From the NCBI GenBank assembly GCA_013339765.2, contig CM023453.1:33078468-33142467 (forward strand): a stretch of 64,000 nt of DNA, in the 5' to 3' direction. The DNA is from Haemaphysalis longicornis (lineage: Eukaryota; Arthropoda; Arachnida; Ixodida; Ixodidae). Below the pieces are notes generated by a model. The model was given only the letters and a program-made list of their open reading frames with translations, did not search any database and was not told the origin of the DNA. A program made the translations under genes and the position numbers. Shown piece by piece: positions 10,983 through 25,554 of the stretch (position 1 is the first letter of the stretch; each line of letters starts with the position of its first letter).

Positions 10983-12070
10983 CAGGGTGATCAAAATTAA
11001 TTCGACTGTTTTTTTTTTAATTAGGCGTTTAGATTTATGTGAAGGCCACCTCTACAGTGAGGTTATGCACTCAGGGGGACACGCAATTAGGTGGTAATTA
11101 TTGATGTCGGTGGCTTAATTAGTAAAATTGAATAATTAACTTTTTAGTTGCTTCAGTATGCACGCATGTTTCTATTGGAAAGTTAGACGCAATCGTGTTT
11201 CTAAGCAGTTTCATTTGGCGGAATTCTTCTAGCGCATCTGTACTCCGAGATATCGAACTGCGTAGTTTAATTGCCGTTAACATGATTACGCATGCCAGAC
11301 AGCATGATTACGCATGCCAGACAGCAAAGACCGGCGCAAAGCTCCTCCCTTTTGTGACGTGCCTGCTGTGTACCGTGTTTAGTTTGGCAACGTGGTGGAG
11401 GCACAGGCAAAAGTGATAACTGTCACCCTTTCAGTCTTGGCTGGCATTATCGCAATCTGCCGTATACTAGGAACCGCTGTCGGAGCACAGAACAAAATGT
11501 TCTGTGTTCTGCGACTCAAATCTTGGCCGGCATTATCGCAATCTGCCGTACTAGGAACCGCTGTCGGAGCACAGAACATTTTGTTCTGTGCTCCGACAGC
11601 GGTTCCTAGTATACGGCAGATTTCGATAATGCCGGCCAAGACTGAAAGGGTGACAGTTATCACTTTTGCCTGTGCCTCCACCACGTTGCCAAACTAAACA
11701 CGGTACACAGCAGGCACGTCACAAAAGGGAGGAGCTTTGCGCCGGCCTTCGCTGTCTAGCGTGCGTAATCATGCGGACGGCAATTAAACTTCGCAGTTCG
11801 ATATCTCGGAGCACGGATGCGCTATAGAAGAATTCTACCAAAGGAAACTGCGTAGAAACACTATTGCCTCCAACTTTTCAATACAAACATGACTTCTTAC
11901 TGTAGCCACTAAAAACTTAATTATACAATTTTAGTTAGTTAAGCCACCGGCATTAAATATTACCACCTAATTACGTGTCCCCCTGGGCGCATAACCTCAC
12001 TGTAGGTCTTCACGTAAATCTAAGCGCCTAGTTTTAAAAAAAACCTCTCGACTTAATTTTGATCACTCTG
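10983..12070. mobile_element. Palindromic non-autonomous DNA element with TA duplication
   Basis: The 1.09-kb element is one long inverted repeat. It begins CAGGGTGATCAAAATTAA and ends with the near reverse complement (CAGAGTGATCAAAATTAA read inward), flanked by TA (or TATA) on both sides. This suits the Tc1/mariner TA target preference, though the superfamily is not proven. The centre (11438-11640) contains three copies of an 80-bp block, two direct and one inverted. A 22-bp tandem duplication lies at 11281-11324 in the left arm only. Confidence 0.8.
11438..11640. repeat. Two direct and one inverted copy of an 80-bp block
   Basis: The block with core ggcattatcgcaatctgccg and aggaaccgctgtcggagc occurs at about 11438-11505 and 11530-11580 in direct orientation and at 11581-11637 inverted. 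The arms meet at acattttgt, making a near perfect hairpin centre. Confidence 0.85.
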
Positions 12071-12849
12071 TATATCCAAGGAAAGGTCCGATGACTTCCT
12101 GTGTGTCCGTAAATGCGTGGTTTCAAAGTTCGTCTTGAAGTACTATATATTGAGAGTCGATAGAAGTGTGTAGCTGCTCTGACAATAGTCTGTGTCGTTA
12201 AGGTGTCTTCAAGATTTTCTGAGTTCCTTTTAGAAGAAGTTACATTGATAGGAGGAGCAGAAAACGAAGATAAAATTTTTGATTAGGCGCAGGCTTAGCA
12301 GCAATTTATAAACGGGTGAATTCAGCCTATAGCAATAACAAGAATACTAAAAAAAAAAAACCTGAGAATGAATTCAAGCGGCCGTGGGCTTTTGTCAAAA
12401 AGAAATTCCGATCGATAGGTAATTAAGAAGGAGACAGAAGAGGTGAGCGACAAACTACTTCGTGCCTACGTGGTGGGAAAAGCAGCAATTACAGTTTGCC
12501 CGATCGACAGCCCCCGGTGATCTGGGCAGAAAAAAAAAAAGGAACTCCATCAGGCAACAGAAATCTGCACGCGCTCAAAGCCATGCCCAAAGGCATACAC
12601 ATGATGTTCCTTCGCACGCCATTAATCGTTTTTATATAGCGCAGGGCGATCGTGCTTGCCTCAAGCGAAATGGGCACATCGTTCGAGATGGACGACGCGC
12701 TCCATCTTGCGAGCGCCGTTATCGCGGTTTATATGCAACCGCGACGAAGATTACACGTTAGACTAAATGTATCAAAACGTACCACCATGGAGTACGTATG
12801 CATACGTGTGCACTTTTAAAAAGCAGTAGCTTTCACAGAAAACTTGATT

Positions 12850-13745
12850 CTCTTTCCCGCTCACCTCTCATGCTGTTTCTCACCCGTCTCGTTCCTCCGA
12901 AGATGACACGCTAGAGGTTTGCTCAAGTCACTTTAAATTTACCGCGTTCCACTGCTCCAAGTCGGGTTCCTGGATGCCAGCGCTGCCGTACGGCGGAGGC
13001 GCGCGCAAATTGAGGCACGCTACTACAACGTTTATAGAACCACGTTGCCTCACTCCACGAGCGTTCCAAGCGGAACGTGGATTTAATCTAGTGGAACCTT
13101 TCGTTACTGTTGCCGTTTGATTTCTTAAATGCCGCCAGGAGGTAGCGCGGGCAACAGCAGGCGACGGTTTTCTGCAGTTAATGCAATATTTCAATTGCTA
13201 TCGCAATTAAAATACAATCATCCATGAATTTTTAATAAAGGAAAACTGCAAATATCCCTTATGTATTGATTTACTGCCTCATATTTGCGTAATGTCTTGC
13301 TCTTGTTCAACAATGTTGACTAATATGAACGTTGACACCAGACTTCGACGTTTAGATTTGGCTGTGGGTATATAAGACTACTGCGCAGATTCAGTTTCAC
13401 TTTGGCGGGATGGCGGAATCGAGTCACAGACTTCGCATGTTAATCTTTTGGGTCTAAGCAACTCTAAATTGTTTGTATGTTTATCTTTTGTCTACAATCA
13501 ACTTGAAGCTGTTTATATGTTTCTGTAAGTGTCTGTTACTTGCAGCCTTCGTGCTCTATTAGTTTTGTAGCAACCGGCGCTGCACTTGTTTAATTGTTTC
13601 TGGTTGTTACGTTGTATCATTGATACCAGGATTTTTTAAAATAAATTTATCCTTTCAGAGAGACAGGTTAACAGACATACAGACAGACCAAAATTTCTGT
13701 GTTTAAGTAGCCCAAGAAAGACTATCTATCGTCTTTAAAAATCGT
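12850..13745 (+). repeat. Dispersed repeat family, copy 1 (possible THAP-like remnant and TATA/poly(A) signals)
   Basis: This matches the reverse strand of 43250-43945 over nearly its whole length. In one frame it has EVCSSHFKFTAFH, resembling the C-terminal Cys-His part of a THAP zinc finger. Downstream are a TATA-like tatataag at 13370 and AATAAA at 13640. Target duplications are not resolved, so the element type is unknown. Confidence 0.6.
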
Positions 13746-15045
<1,300 letters not shown>

Positions 15046-15268
15046 TGCTGTATATTCGTTATTATTCCCAGCTTACCTCGATTCGGAAACGTCCAACTAC
15101 ACCAAATGTGGAATTCGCAGTGACTCCGTGGCGGAGAAGTTCTTCAAGGAATTGCTCCACCTTTAGACTCGTGTCTGTCGCATCGGTCCCAACGTCTGGC
15201 AAGCGTAGCTGGGGTAGCAAAACACACACGCAAGTCTTACCCGGTCTTCAGGTCTTCAGCTCCATTAA

Positions 15269-16250
15269 AGGGGCCATGCAGACAAAGTACAAGTTTGTTT
15301 TATTCGAAAGATTTGGTGTTCATAGTGCCCCCAAGCGCTTGTCCGGCAGCGAGAGATATTATTCACTGAGAAATTAATCAATTTAAGTTAAAATTTTGAT
15401 TCTACCGCCAATTCGTGTGTTTTGTTATGTCTGCGATTACGCAACAAGGACAGGTCTTCAAGCGAACGTTAGTACGCTGTTTACTCTGCAGCGGACGCCG
15501 GAACGCTTTGTTTACCGTCAATCCTCGTAGGTGGCGCCACCGTACTGTGCAGGACCGCTGGCCGCCTTCGCTTGGTTCCTGACTGTATTTCCACCTGGCT
15601 TCTTTTTGTTGCGGTTGGAAGAAATCGTTTAGTGAAACATTGGGTATGCTCGACAAGGAAGGTCACGTACGCGACAACGTTGCTTACGCCAATCGGCCAG
15701 TGTGGAGACAACCCCAAAGCGCCGGACTGCTGTGCAAGCATAGTGCGCGCAATACCAACAACAGTGCGCACTGCAGTAGCGGTCCCAGAGAGCGAAGGCA
15801 GCTGCAACCATGGAGCGTATGCGGTACCCGCTGATTTAACTTCGCGCAAGTGGAATGCTTACTAAAAATAAGAAACAACGACCGCAGCCACTGGCGCACT
15901 GGGGCTTGTATGTTTGCGCGCACTTTTGTAACTTCCGTTGTTTATCCCACCATTCTTGCTGCTATAAAATGAATGCACATTATGTTTAAGCGAAAATAGC
16001 TCGTTCTGCAAGTCTATAAGCCCTGCCTCACTTGCGTTTGCTTTTGCCGGCCTCAGCCGATCGCAGAGCTGTGCATATTACGTCATAGGTTCTAGTGCGG
16101 GAAATGGGCTAGTGGATCGCATGGCCATTCCCTTTCTTCCTAATTATATAGCTTCGTTGAGCGTATTTTACGTTAAAAGTGGTGTCAGTATGATTCTAAC
16201 GAAGAAATCTTTCGAATGAACCAAACTTGTGTTTAGTCTGCATGGCCCCT
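15269..16250. mobile_element. TTAA-flanked DNA element with inverted termini
   Basis: A 15-bp perfect inverted terminus, AGGGGCCATGCAGAC, extends imperfectly over about 50 bp at both ends. Each end abuts TTAA (15265-15268 and 16251-16254), the target duplication of piggyBac-like transposons. The terminus does not begin with the usual CCC of piggyBac, so the superfamily is an inference. The 880-bp interior has no recognised transposase. Confidence 0.6.
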
Positions 16251-16546
16251 TTAAATGTATCACTCTCTGCTTTTCTCTGTTTCCTACTCGCTCTCGACAC
16301 TCAGTACACAGTAGCACGCACTCGGTGGGCGAGTGCGTGTAAACACCCAACGTGTCGCAAACGGCACTCTCTTTCCATAGCCTAGTGACCAGTGGTAGCA
16401 GATTCGGGCCGGGCGTTCTTCGTATACATGTATCAACGGAGCAGTCGTAGCATCCTGTGTGTGCAAATTGCACTCTTCAGGCACGCGGCTGAAGACCACT
16501 CTTGCTACGAAAACGTAGATTAGATTTTGAAAAAAAAAAAAAAGAT

Positions 16547-16756
16547 GGGGGGATTAACCAGCCAAAGCTAACCCACAGCTTATGATGCCCGCTGTAGCGG
16601 AGGGCTCCGAATTAAGGTTGACCACCTGGGTACCTTTAACGGGCGCCGAAATCTCGACACACGGGCAGTGACTTCGCTTTTCGAAAAGCAGCCACCGCGG
16701 CCGGGATCAAACCCCTTCGGTACAGCAGCCTAACCACCTTAGCCGCGGCGTGTGGA
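16547..16756 (-). mobile_element. tRNA-derived SINE (Ruka-like)
   Basis: On the reverse strand an A-box-like ggctaaggtgg at about 16740 and a B-box ggtttgatccc at about 16710 lie at tRNA-like spacing. The body contains ccacctgggtacctttaacg and the segment gggctccgaattaaggttgac (+ strand), which is widespread in ixodid tick genomes. Length (about 210 bp) suits the tick SINE family Ruka; the name is from memory of the family, not from a search. Confidence 0.7.
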
Positions 16757-17008
16757 TTTTGATTCAACTGGCGTATTCATAGCAGACGAACTCCCTACGG
16801 TCATTTTTTTTGCTTTGTTTTTCTTTTGATTACACGAATAGCTTTATTACAACAAAATTGTGGGTGTGTGCTAACTGGTACTCATTACTTGTAGAAGGTA
16901 GCGTGCAGGCACACCAGCGTATTGATTTCTTTTGTATTATTTGTCCCCGAACTCATTTTAGTGTAACGCAAACATGGGTAACTAAGATTAAAACACTTAC
17001 CATTGCCA

Positions 17009-17088
<80 letters not shown>

Positions 17089-17116
17089 GGACGGACGGAC
17101 GGACGGACGGACGGAC
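17009..17116 (+). repeat. (GACA)n(GACG)n microsatellite
   Basis: About 80 bp of GACA changing to GACG repeats (17089-17116). The reverse-strand 253-codon frame across it is an artefact. Confidence 0.95.
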
Positions 17117-20100
17117 GCTGCTGCTTCTGGTCGGTGCGAATACCACGTACTTGCGGACGCCGAAACGGGAAAACAGCTGAACAAAGCGTGCTTCCGAAGT
17201 GTGCTCAGAAAGTTGCACAAACATCGCCTATTTTCGAGACGCGGAAGAAGCAGTAAAGTATATCCGCGCGAGGGCCGATCACGTTCGGCCGTTGCCGGCT
17301 CCCCACCTCTTCGCAATCTCCACCCGCAAACGCAGTCACGGCTACAGCCACCAGTGCGCGGCCGTATAACTCGTCGCGATAAATAGGCGCTCGCCCGGAA
17401 ATCGCGGCGCCCGACACCGGCAGCAGCGGTGCGGTGGTTGCAACCCCGGCCAACACGTACGCAGGTGCCCGTGAGCATGCACGCGACACTCGGGCGCGAT
17501 GCGACCACTGCCACGCCCGCTCGGCTTTCGTGCGTGTAGCCGAAGGTGTCCCGCATTCGCTTCTTTCCACTGTTCTCTTTCGCGGCATTTTCCGTGCGGC
17601 GTATGCAGCAGTGGTGGGGCGGACGTGTCGCCTGACGCCACAGCATGCACTGCGTTTGCTACATTATCGCCCACTCCGACCGCTCGGTGTGGCCCGGTGG
17701 TTGACCCAGCACCACCCAGGTTACGAAGCCTGAGCAGTGAGTTGATCGGAAAGAGGGACTATGAATCTTATCTTCATTGGCTGGAACGAGACAATATATG
17801 ACAAAAGAGGACGTCTCCGATGAAAGAACATGTTTCCTCCGTACGATAACCTTACAAGGGCAATGATTGGAGAGGAGCTAGCAGGCCTCGTTACCAAGGC
17901 GTCGTCGCTGCTTATGGTGTCGCGGCCAACGCAACGCGGTGGCGGTCTCTCATTTCTGTTAATCGAGTAAACGTGTAAGCGGCGATGAACGGCGAGCGGG
18001 GCGACGACGTGGGAAATGCGCGGGTCAGCGGAAGAGTTCGCCCGCGCGCTTCTTTTGTTTCCGCGCCCAGTTTGCTTCGTTAGGCTGATTAAACGAGCCG
18101 TGCTTACTGTCGCCGCGTACGGCCCTGCTTCGCTTTCCCTTTGCTCGGCCCTCGTGCTTTCCCGCACAGCACCGCACGTTGCGCTGCGGCTGAAAAGCAG
18201 AGGTGACAGTTGGCCGCACCGAATTGTGATTCGGACGCCAGATTAAGCCGTGTTATCTCCGCAGATGCTCGCTCCAGTTGCGTTGCGCGTGGGAAGGAAG
18301 TGTTAGTTCACCCCACTAACTTATTTTTTTTTAGCCTATTCGGATGCATCAATCGGCGGAAATTGCCTGAAGCGCGTTAACGACATTTTAAGAGAAAGGC
18401 AGTGTGGCGATGCTAATTTCACGCCTTTGCGAGTAAATGGAGGTTGATAAGGCGAAGCTCCGCTTGGTTTGGGATATGAGGTGAGCTAGCTGTATTGTGG
18501 AGAGCTACGGAATAATTTAGGCCGCCACGCGGCCTTCAACGTGCCTTTCGCCTTCGTCGGAAAAGCAATCGTGCGGCTGAAAACAGAACCCATGATATCG
18601 TGGTCGTGGCTCCTAAAAGGTATGTGTCAAAAACGACTGAAAAGCGACACGGGTCAAAGGCTAAACTTGTACAGCCCGCGCGAGCGCGCCCTGGGCTATC
18701 GTGCGGTTCTTTAGGTTCGCAGCGGGTTCAGTCATTCAATCAACCAATCTATTAATCAATTTCAAGGGCGTCTGCCATCGGAAAATGAAGGTATACGGGT
18801 GGTTCAAGCCAACAGCGTTTCTAGCTAAACAGCGTCGTTCTGTCTGAATTTGACGCCTCTAAAGCAAAGTCATGGAGGGAAGAAAGAATGCCGTGCGAGC
18901 AAGAAAACGCATTGCTAGGCAACACCGAGGATTGTTGCTGTGTGGAGCTTCAAGCAGGAAGGATCGTTCGGCTGCGCCCCTGAATAATTAGTCGGATCTC
19001 CCCCCGCTCGAGCGCTATCACTCGCAGTCGCCATGGAGAAACGACTTTCAGTTTTACGCCTGAGCATACAAGGCCTAAACTACCATAGTAGAAGATCCTG
19101 GTCGTGCGTGCATGAAGCTGGGCGACAAAGGTTGGCAAAGCGCCAAGAATGAGATCCGCGGTGCAGCTGTCACGGTGATGAAATGTACGTAATTATGCTC
19201 TCATTAAAGTGGCTAAAAATAAGAGCACTGAGTACGCTAACGATAAAATAGACCGTTGGATAAACATTGATGACAGAACTGAATGGCAATGGGCTCGCGC
19301 GAAACAAGGGTCGCCTTCGCAGAACCACCCTCCAATTATACTTTTTTTCTTGTCTTGGAATGGCTGATCGTCCCATGCTTCATATAAATTCCCCGCATTT
19401 CCCCGAGGGGAAGAATGTGAAAGTGCGAATGCACGAGTTGAATTTGCGCGGTTCGGTAATGTTCGCGAAAGAGAGATCACACACACACACACAACTACAA
19501 AGAAAGAAAGATGCATTTAAGCGGGTGCATTAGCCCTTCTCACGCCCGATTCCTGGCCAATCCCCCACGTGGGTATGTGCCATGTCAGCGGCCAGGCAGC
19601 GCGCGCCCATCTCCCCCAGTTGCCAAGGAAGACGAGGAGATTCCTGGCCAATCCCCCACGTGGAAAACTCTTTAAACCCGTAAATTTTTTATGTGATGCG
19701 GACAATGGAGGTTCCCGTGGGGTCGTCACCGTCTTACCAGAATTTCTTTGGACGCACGGGGGTGGGGAGGAGCGTCATGGCTTGCGGCGGGCTTGCCTAA
19801 AACGCTCGCCCTAAGATCGGGCTCCCGCTGACATTCGTGCCGCTAACCATTCGGGGTACCACATGTTTTTTTTTTTTAGCAGAATGCGCCGAAGCCCAAG
19901 AAAGTGGGCAACGAGTTGGGAAACGCGAGGGCGCATATCAGCCCCGCGAGAGGACGAAATTTAACTTTTTTATTGTAGTAACGCGCCGACGCAACGCAGC
20001 GTTGGTCGGATTAAGACAACCTGCTAACGCGCGCCGAAATTTACACACGAGCAGCTTTTCGTCAGAAAAGCGGCCGTGTGGCCGGCACACCTCGTGCTCA

Positions 20101-23100
20101 GCAGCGCAAGCTCTGTCGGGTAGAAAATGCATGATGATATTCTAAAGAAACGAAGTTGAACAAGCTATACATTTTCTGCTACTTACGCAAATCATTTTTT
20201 TCACGCATAAATTTCTACTATTAACGCAGAAATACAAGCAACCAGTTGTAATAAACAGGGTGTACTTGCAACTCCCATTTAACAACGCACGCGAATTTGG
20301 CCGCCTCAAACGGCGACGTGCACCATGTACCGAACGCGCCTCCGTCCCAAACGCCCGTGTCCCAAGAATACCGAAACCGTAGAAGACCGCCCTGTCCCGA
20401 AAAGACCTAGACCCGGAGGGCTGTTGTAAGCGAAAGGAAGCAAGAAAAAAAAAAAAACAATTCATCCGTTCTCCCTAAAGCGGGTCCGTTGTTCCAGCGA
20501 ACGCTTGTTCAACAGACATCCCACGTCGGTCGGCGTCTCGGTCACTTCTTCTCACGCCCGGGGAGTGGCGCCGGCGGAGAGTCTAGACAACTTAATCGTA
20601 AATCCTCTGGCCGCGGTGGAGACGGGGTGCTCAGGCGGTGCGCACAAGGAAGCCCGGCGCTCTTGCGGTCGCTCAAATGCTTCTCAGGAAAGGTGTGAAG
20701 ACACGCCGGGTCGCCCCACACGATCCTCGGCCGGCGCAGTAAAGTCGCCCAGCTCTTTGGCATCTACCGCCGCTACTTCCTCCGGGAACTCCTCGGCGCG
20801 GCCACCAGAGAAGACCCACGAGAAAAAAAGCGGAGAAAATGCGGAAAAGAGGGAAGAGGGATTGTGCGTTGTGTAGGCAAGAGGCGTAATTGACCAGCGA
20901 CGGACAACCTGCACGCCTGGCAGCTCCAAGTCGTCGTATATCCCCCCCACACACACCCCCCCTCCACCTCGTTCGCCTTGTGCTCGTGTGTGGCACTCCG
21001 GTGGTGCGCCGGTTCACTCCTCCCGCGCCAAAAACGGCGTCAAAACGGCCCTTGTACAACGGCGAGGGACAGACAGGCCCGAGAAGAAGCCGTGCGCCGA
21101 AAGCTCGCGCGCGACGTCGTTATCAGGCGACGGCATCGGCGGACGAGCAACCGACACCGCTGCCAAGACTGCGAGTTTCTGGAGACGCCACTTCTACGGC
21201 AGGAATGCGCCTAGCGGCGGCAGCCGCTGCAGTGACTAGAAGAAGAACAGCCCCAGGATAACCACCGCCCACCGTACGTTCAAGCTGAGGCTCTTTCTTT
21301 TCCCCCGAAAAGACTCTTCGGGGACCTTATCGCCGCTTCGTTATCGATTTCCGTGATTGTTTCCTCGAAGCGTACGGACCTCCGCCACAATGTACTCGCT
21401 TCCGTAGCTTGCTCCGCGCATGGCTCCCTCCTTGTCCGAGGTGTCAAGAGGCAGTCACTTTGTTTATTTCATGTGCGAATGGAAAGAAAGCAGCCGGTGT
21501 GCAGCAGAACACCGCCGCTGGGAGCACGCTGGGAGCATTATGGTAGTCTGCACGGACCGTGCCGAATCAACTGGCGCCGTGCGTCGCCGAATCGTCGCTG
21601 TTTGCACTCTTATCTGCCGTGCCACGGACTACTCCAAGAAAATCGCGAGAATAACGACTTTAAAAAGACCTTGCAACACTTTTTTTAACTATTCTTGCAA
21701 TCTTAAATGCTTGCAGAACGCAGTCACCCAACGCACCCAGTACTTAGATTAGGGGTTCGCAAAGTACCTCAGCCAAAAATTACTGCTCTATGCCCATCAG
21801 GTAACTTTGAAACAAGCTCAAAAGATTTTTCGCTCCTTCCCGGTCTTGACGTTCTTCGATGGCTCGAATTACGTCACTAAGGCCATGTAGCGGCTGTTGG
21901 CCAGTTTCCCCTTCAGTTGCAGCAATGAACGCTTTTGGATAGCGACTTAATTAAAAAAAAAAGCCACAAAAACCAAGCAGAAATGGCACGCTTATTTGAT
22001 GCGACGAGCAAATCACACAGTTCCGCACCGTGCTAGCGATAACTATAGCTTTCGCAGTGGTTTCACACTCGAAAGAAAGAGTGAAAGCGCTTAACGAAAC
22101 TGTTGCAGGATCCCTTTGAAGAAAGAGTCAACTGAAGTCATTCTGTCCACGTAGTTCCTCTTACAGAACTGTAACCGGGCGGTGTTTAGAAACGTGCGAA
22201 TTAATTAGCCACATTGTCTGACGACCAAAAGCAAAGCTTACGTCTTACGGTGAGGTAATTAGTGCTTTGTGCTACTCAGGCGCGGAAAAAGGGGTCATAA
22301 ACGGAAAGGGAGCTCTGTTATGGCATTTTAATTGGACTGAGCTGCGCAAGATTTGCAGAAGTTGTGCAACATTTTCACAACACTTAAAAGAGAAAGCACG
22401 CCGTAATGCATGAGCCAAGTGACTTGAAAAGCCGCGCAATAACATATCTCAGTCGAGAAAATATAGATTGGATATTTTAAACACAAGAAGGCCACCCTGC
22501 GACTATATAGGAACACAAATACAGGCTCCGTATACCGCGAAATCGTGCGCCTTCGACCGGCGCAACGTACGACGCCGCTCGGTCAGCAGCTTCTGAAGAG
22601 AAAGAAAAAATGAAAACAGCAATAGCGTCTACGTGTGTGGTCCCGCGTGGTCCATACGGGATCATAAAAAACGACACTCCTCGTTGCAAATCTCTTTTCT
22701 CACGGCGCCTGTTGGTTATGAACGTCGCGAACCGCTCATAGCCGTCAAAAACAGCGACAAGACAATGTCCAGCGACTTCAAGATCGCGACACGTGTTCGT
22801 TGCTGCTGCCGCGAGATGGGAGATAGACGCGACAGGGCACGATGGATGCTCGGACCGCGCGGCCATCGGTAACACGACCGTCGCAGAGATGCGGAGAGCG
22901 ATTAGGGCTGGGCCACCAATCAACCTTCGCCGGGTGCACTCTGGGACGGCAGCATGAGGCGTATACGCTCACACTCGAGTGAAATAAAACACAGATGCCG
23001 ATACAGCATGCCGCCGCCGCCGCGACTTGTGGTGCGAAAGGACTCCAGAAATTTGCAAGGTACCACTCATCAAAAGAGCACCCTGACGTACGCGGAGTGC

Positions 23101-24801
23101 GGAAGATGGCGGAACTGATACCATGCAAGTGAAACACACACAAAAAAAGAGAAAGCAGCTGCACGAAGGCCGTCTATAAAAGTAGAAGTTCCCAAGAATC
23201 CCCCCAGCGGCACGTACCCATGGGATTTCAGCATCTGGTACCTGATACGGGGCCTTTTTAGTTTTCTTGCTCAGCTTTTGGGTAACCGCGTCCGATGAGC
23301 CATTGCTTACGCTATGGCTAAGGATGGGGTAGCAAGGTTGTCGCTGCTCTGCACTGTACGGGCAAAACTGAGTCTCATCATGGTTACAAGCAAGATACGT
23401 TCCTTCTGATGCCGGTAGCTTTGCTGGCTTAGCTTGTGAAGTATTGGTCGTCCCCATTTTCTTCTGTGTCTTGCATAAGGAGAAGGATGCCGCTCCTCAT
23501 GCCACGAGGAGTCACCACGAGAAGCGAGCTTGTGATTATTGGGGAACAGGATGAGAACCATCTCTCACAGCAGAAATCGTGATTTCTTGTTCTACCGGCA
23601 CTCCACGCACAAGTTATGCCTCCAATCATTGCGTCAACTTGTTGCCCAGTATCGAATGCGAATTGGCCTAGCTTTTTAAAAATTTAATTTAATATAGTTT
23701 TATTTGTTGCATGCTTGAGGCCCAAGGACATTGCATTCGAGTGGGCAACAACTATTTCGTAAGAATGTACAATTTAGTATAAAGAAAACGATAGACATTA
23801 TACAGTAATAAACACGTGCGCCGTAGTAGGTCATGGAAAAAATTTTGAACTGGAAATCAGAATTATAAAAACTGAAATAATTTTGCCCATATAATTGATA
23901 TATACAATGCGTTAATTATTAGAACATCTGTATAGTAATGGGTCATTAGATGGCATTAAGGCGGGGTTCCAACTTTTCATGGAATGAGCTCCGGTAAGGC
24001 ATAACAGCACGTTGTCGGTGCTGGTGATTCCAAGGATTAATCGCTCGGGAAGAAAAGGAGTCATTTATTGTGGATGGCCAGCTGTTGACTCCTGCAGTGC
24101 TGTTGGGAGAGTTGCTACCGTAAAAGTTGCTACCATATTTACTACTGTAAGCACTGGAGGGTTAGCTAATATGCTTTCCTGTGAAAATACCGACGACGAG
24201 CATCACTTGCTCTGAGCATGCGTTTGCTATTTGATAGGCATGTTTTTTGTTAGGCAAGAATAATTTATGAAGCACGTGGTTTGGCCTCGAATACCGTGCC
24301 GCTACAGTTTTTAAGAAAAGTAATACGTAGTTTCCGATTCCGCGTTCGATCTTATATTCAAAACCACTTCTCTTTCCCCACCCCCTACTTTCTCCGCATA
24401 ATTCGCATTCGATTGGGAGTTAGTGATCGTAATACGCTTCGCAATACGACAAAAAAAAATGTTCCCGGAAGTTGCTTTGCGCTTTTGGAAAGTTTGCTGT
24501 CGAATGGAGCGGGGAGAAAAAGGGGAAAGAAGGCGACGGCGGAGTGATTCTTGGCTCGGGCGGCAGGTGCCGCCGCTTACCGCTGTCTGCCGCGCTCAGT
24601 CGGCCTCCGTCTAGGTCGCCGCTACGGGCGGGCGCTGTGCGGCGAGTGAAAGCCAACGTGAAAGGGGACGAATAGGCAGGCGCGCGCCTTCGATAGACTG
24701 CGAGGAGGTTTTAGCTAGACTGGTGGGACGTTTTATGTGCTCGCAGACGTTCAGGAGCACTCACACGAAATTGTCATGTTAGTTTTTTTTCGATGCTATG
24801 A
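17117..24801. other. No gene recognised (7.7 kb)
   Basis: Alternates GC-rich blocks (17130-18250, 20480-21270) with AT-rich sequence (22000-24400). Open frames of up to 130 codons in the GC-rich blocks occur on both strands and show no domain. A perfect 25-bp direct repeat is listed separately at 19548-19663. Confidence 0.5.
19548..19663 (+). repeat. 25-bp direct repeat with CCAAT and E-box cores
   Basis: The sequence gattcctggccaatccccc followed by acgtgg occurs at 19548-19572 and again at 19639-19663. It contains ccaat and cacgtg. Regulatory function is speculative. Confidence 0.7.
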
Positions 24802-24822
24802 GTGCCGACCGGGTGTAGGAAA

Positions 24823-24970
24823 AAATGGTCCCGGAAAAAATGGTCCCGGAAAAAATGGTCCTGGAAAAAATGGTCCCGGAAGAAATGGTCCCGGAAAAAA
24901 TGGTCCCAAATCCAAGGTAGGAAAAAATGGTCCCGGAAAAATTGGTCCCGAAGCCAAGGCAGGAAAAAGT
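24823..24970 (+). repeat. 15-bp minisatellite, left arm of the foldback element
   Basis: Six to eight imperfect copies of tggtcccggaaaaaa, breaking down after 24910 into diverged copies separated by ccaagg spacers. In one frame it translates as GPGKN repeats, an artefact of the DNA periodicity. Confidence 0.9.
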
Positions 24971-25554
24971 AGTCTTGTTCGGGTAAACCCGGTTAATCGC
25001 ACCAAGAACGTTTGTTTTACCGAAATTCAGGTTGGGTTGCTTTCATGGCCTCTCCCATATTTATTTTCTAATTTGCCGTTACGCTAGCTTAATCCACAGA
25101 TGTTTCGTATTGATGACATCTCAACCACATATAGCATGCATAAATCTCAGCACATCTCTGTTTTGAACCCGCACGTTGTGAGGAGGGTAAACCGCTTCCA
25201 CACAACCTCGACAGGTGAAGGTACCGACACGAAAAACAGGATCCTGGTGATGTGTAGTGAAAGGAACGAGCGTCAGAGGGGGCTGCCCAGGGGGCTAATC
25301 AGGAGTGGATGGGTACTGTCGTACGAACGTTCGTAAAGTTTGTACGAAAGTTCAAGGCATATCAACAGAAAATTTCGCCTTCACATTCTCAGAGTTGTAA
25401 GCACCCCCTGCAATTTTTACATGTTTTTTTTCCTTAACTTTTCCTTACACTCTTTGTTGCTATTTGTTTCTCTTGAATGCTTTTTTTTTGTTTATTCATG
25501 CTTTGGAATTAAAGATTGCATATTTTAATTGTATTTACATTTGAATTTTGGTGG

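Noticed and set aside
11379..11697. Two nearly identical 101-residue proteins encoded on opposite strands
   Set aside because: They mirror each other only because the DNA is palindromic; no family resemblance.
16885..17646. 253-codon reverse-strand frame
   Set aside because: It runs through the GACA/GACG microsatellite and has no domain.
24737..25087. Collagen-like GPGKNG repeat protein
   Set aside because: The periodicity is that of the 15-bp DNA minisatellite in the foldback arm; the inverted arm gives equally open frames.
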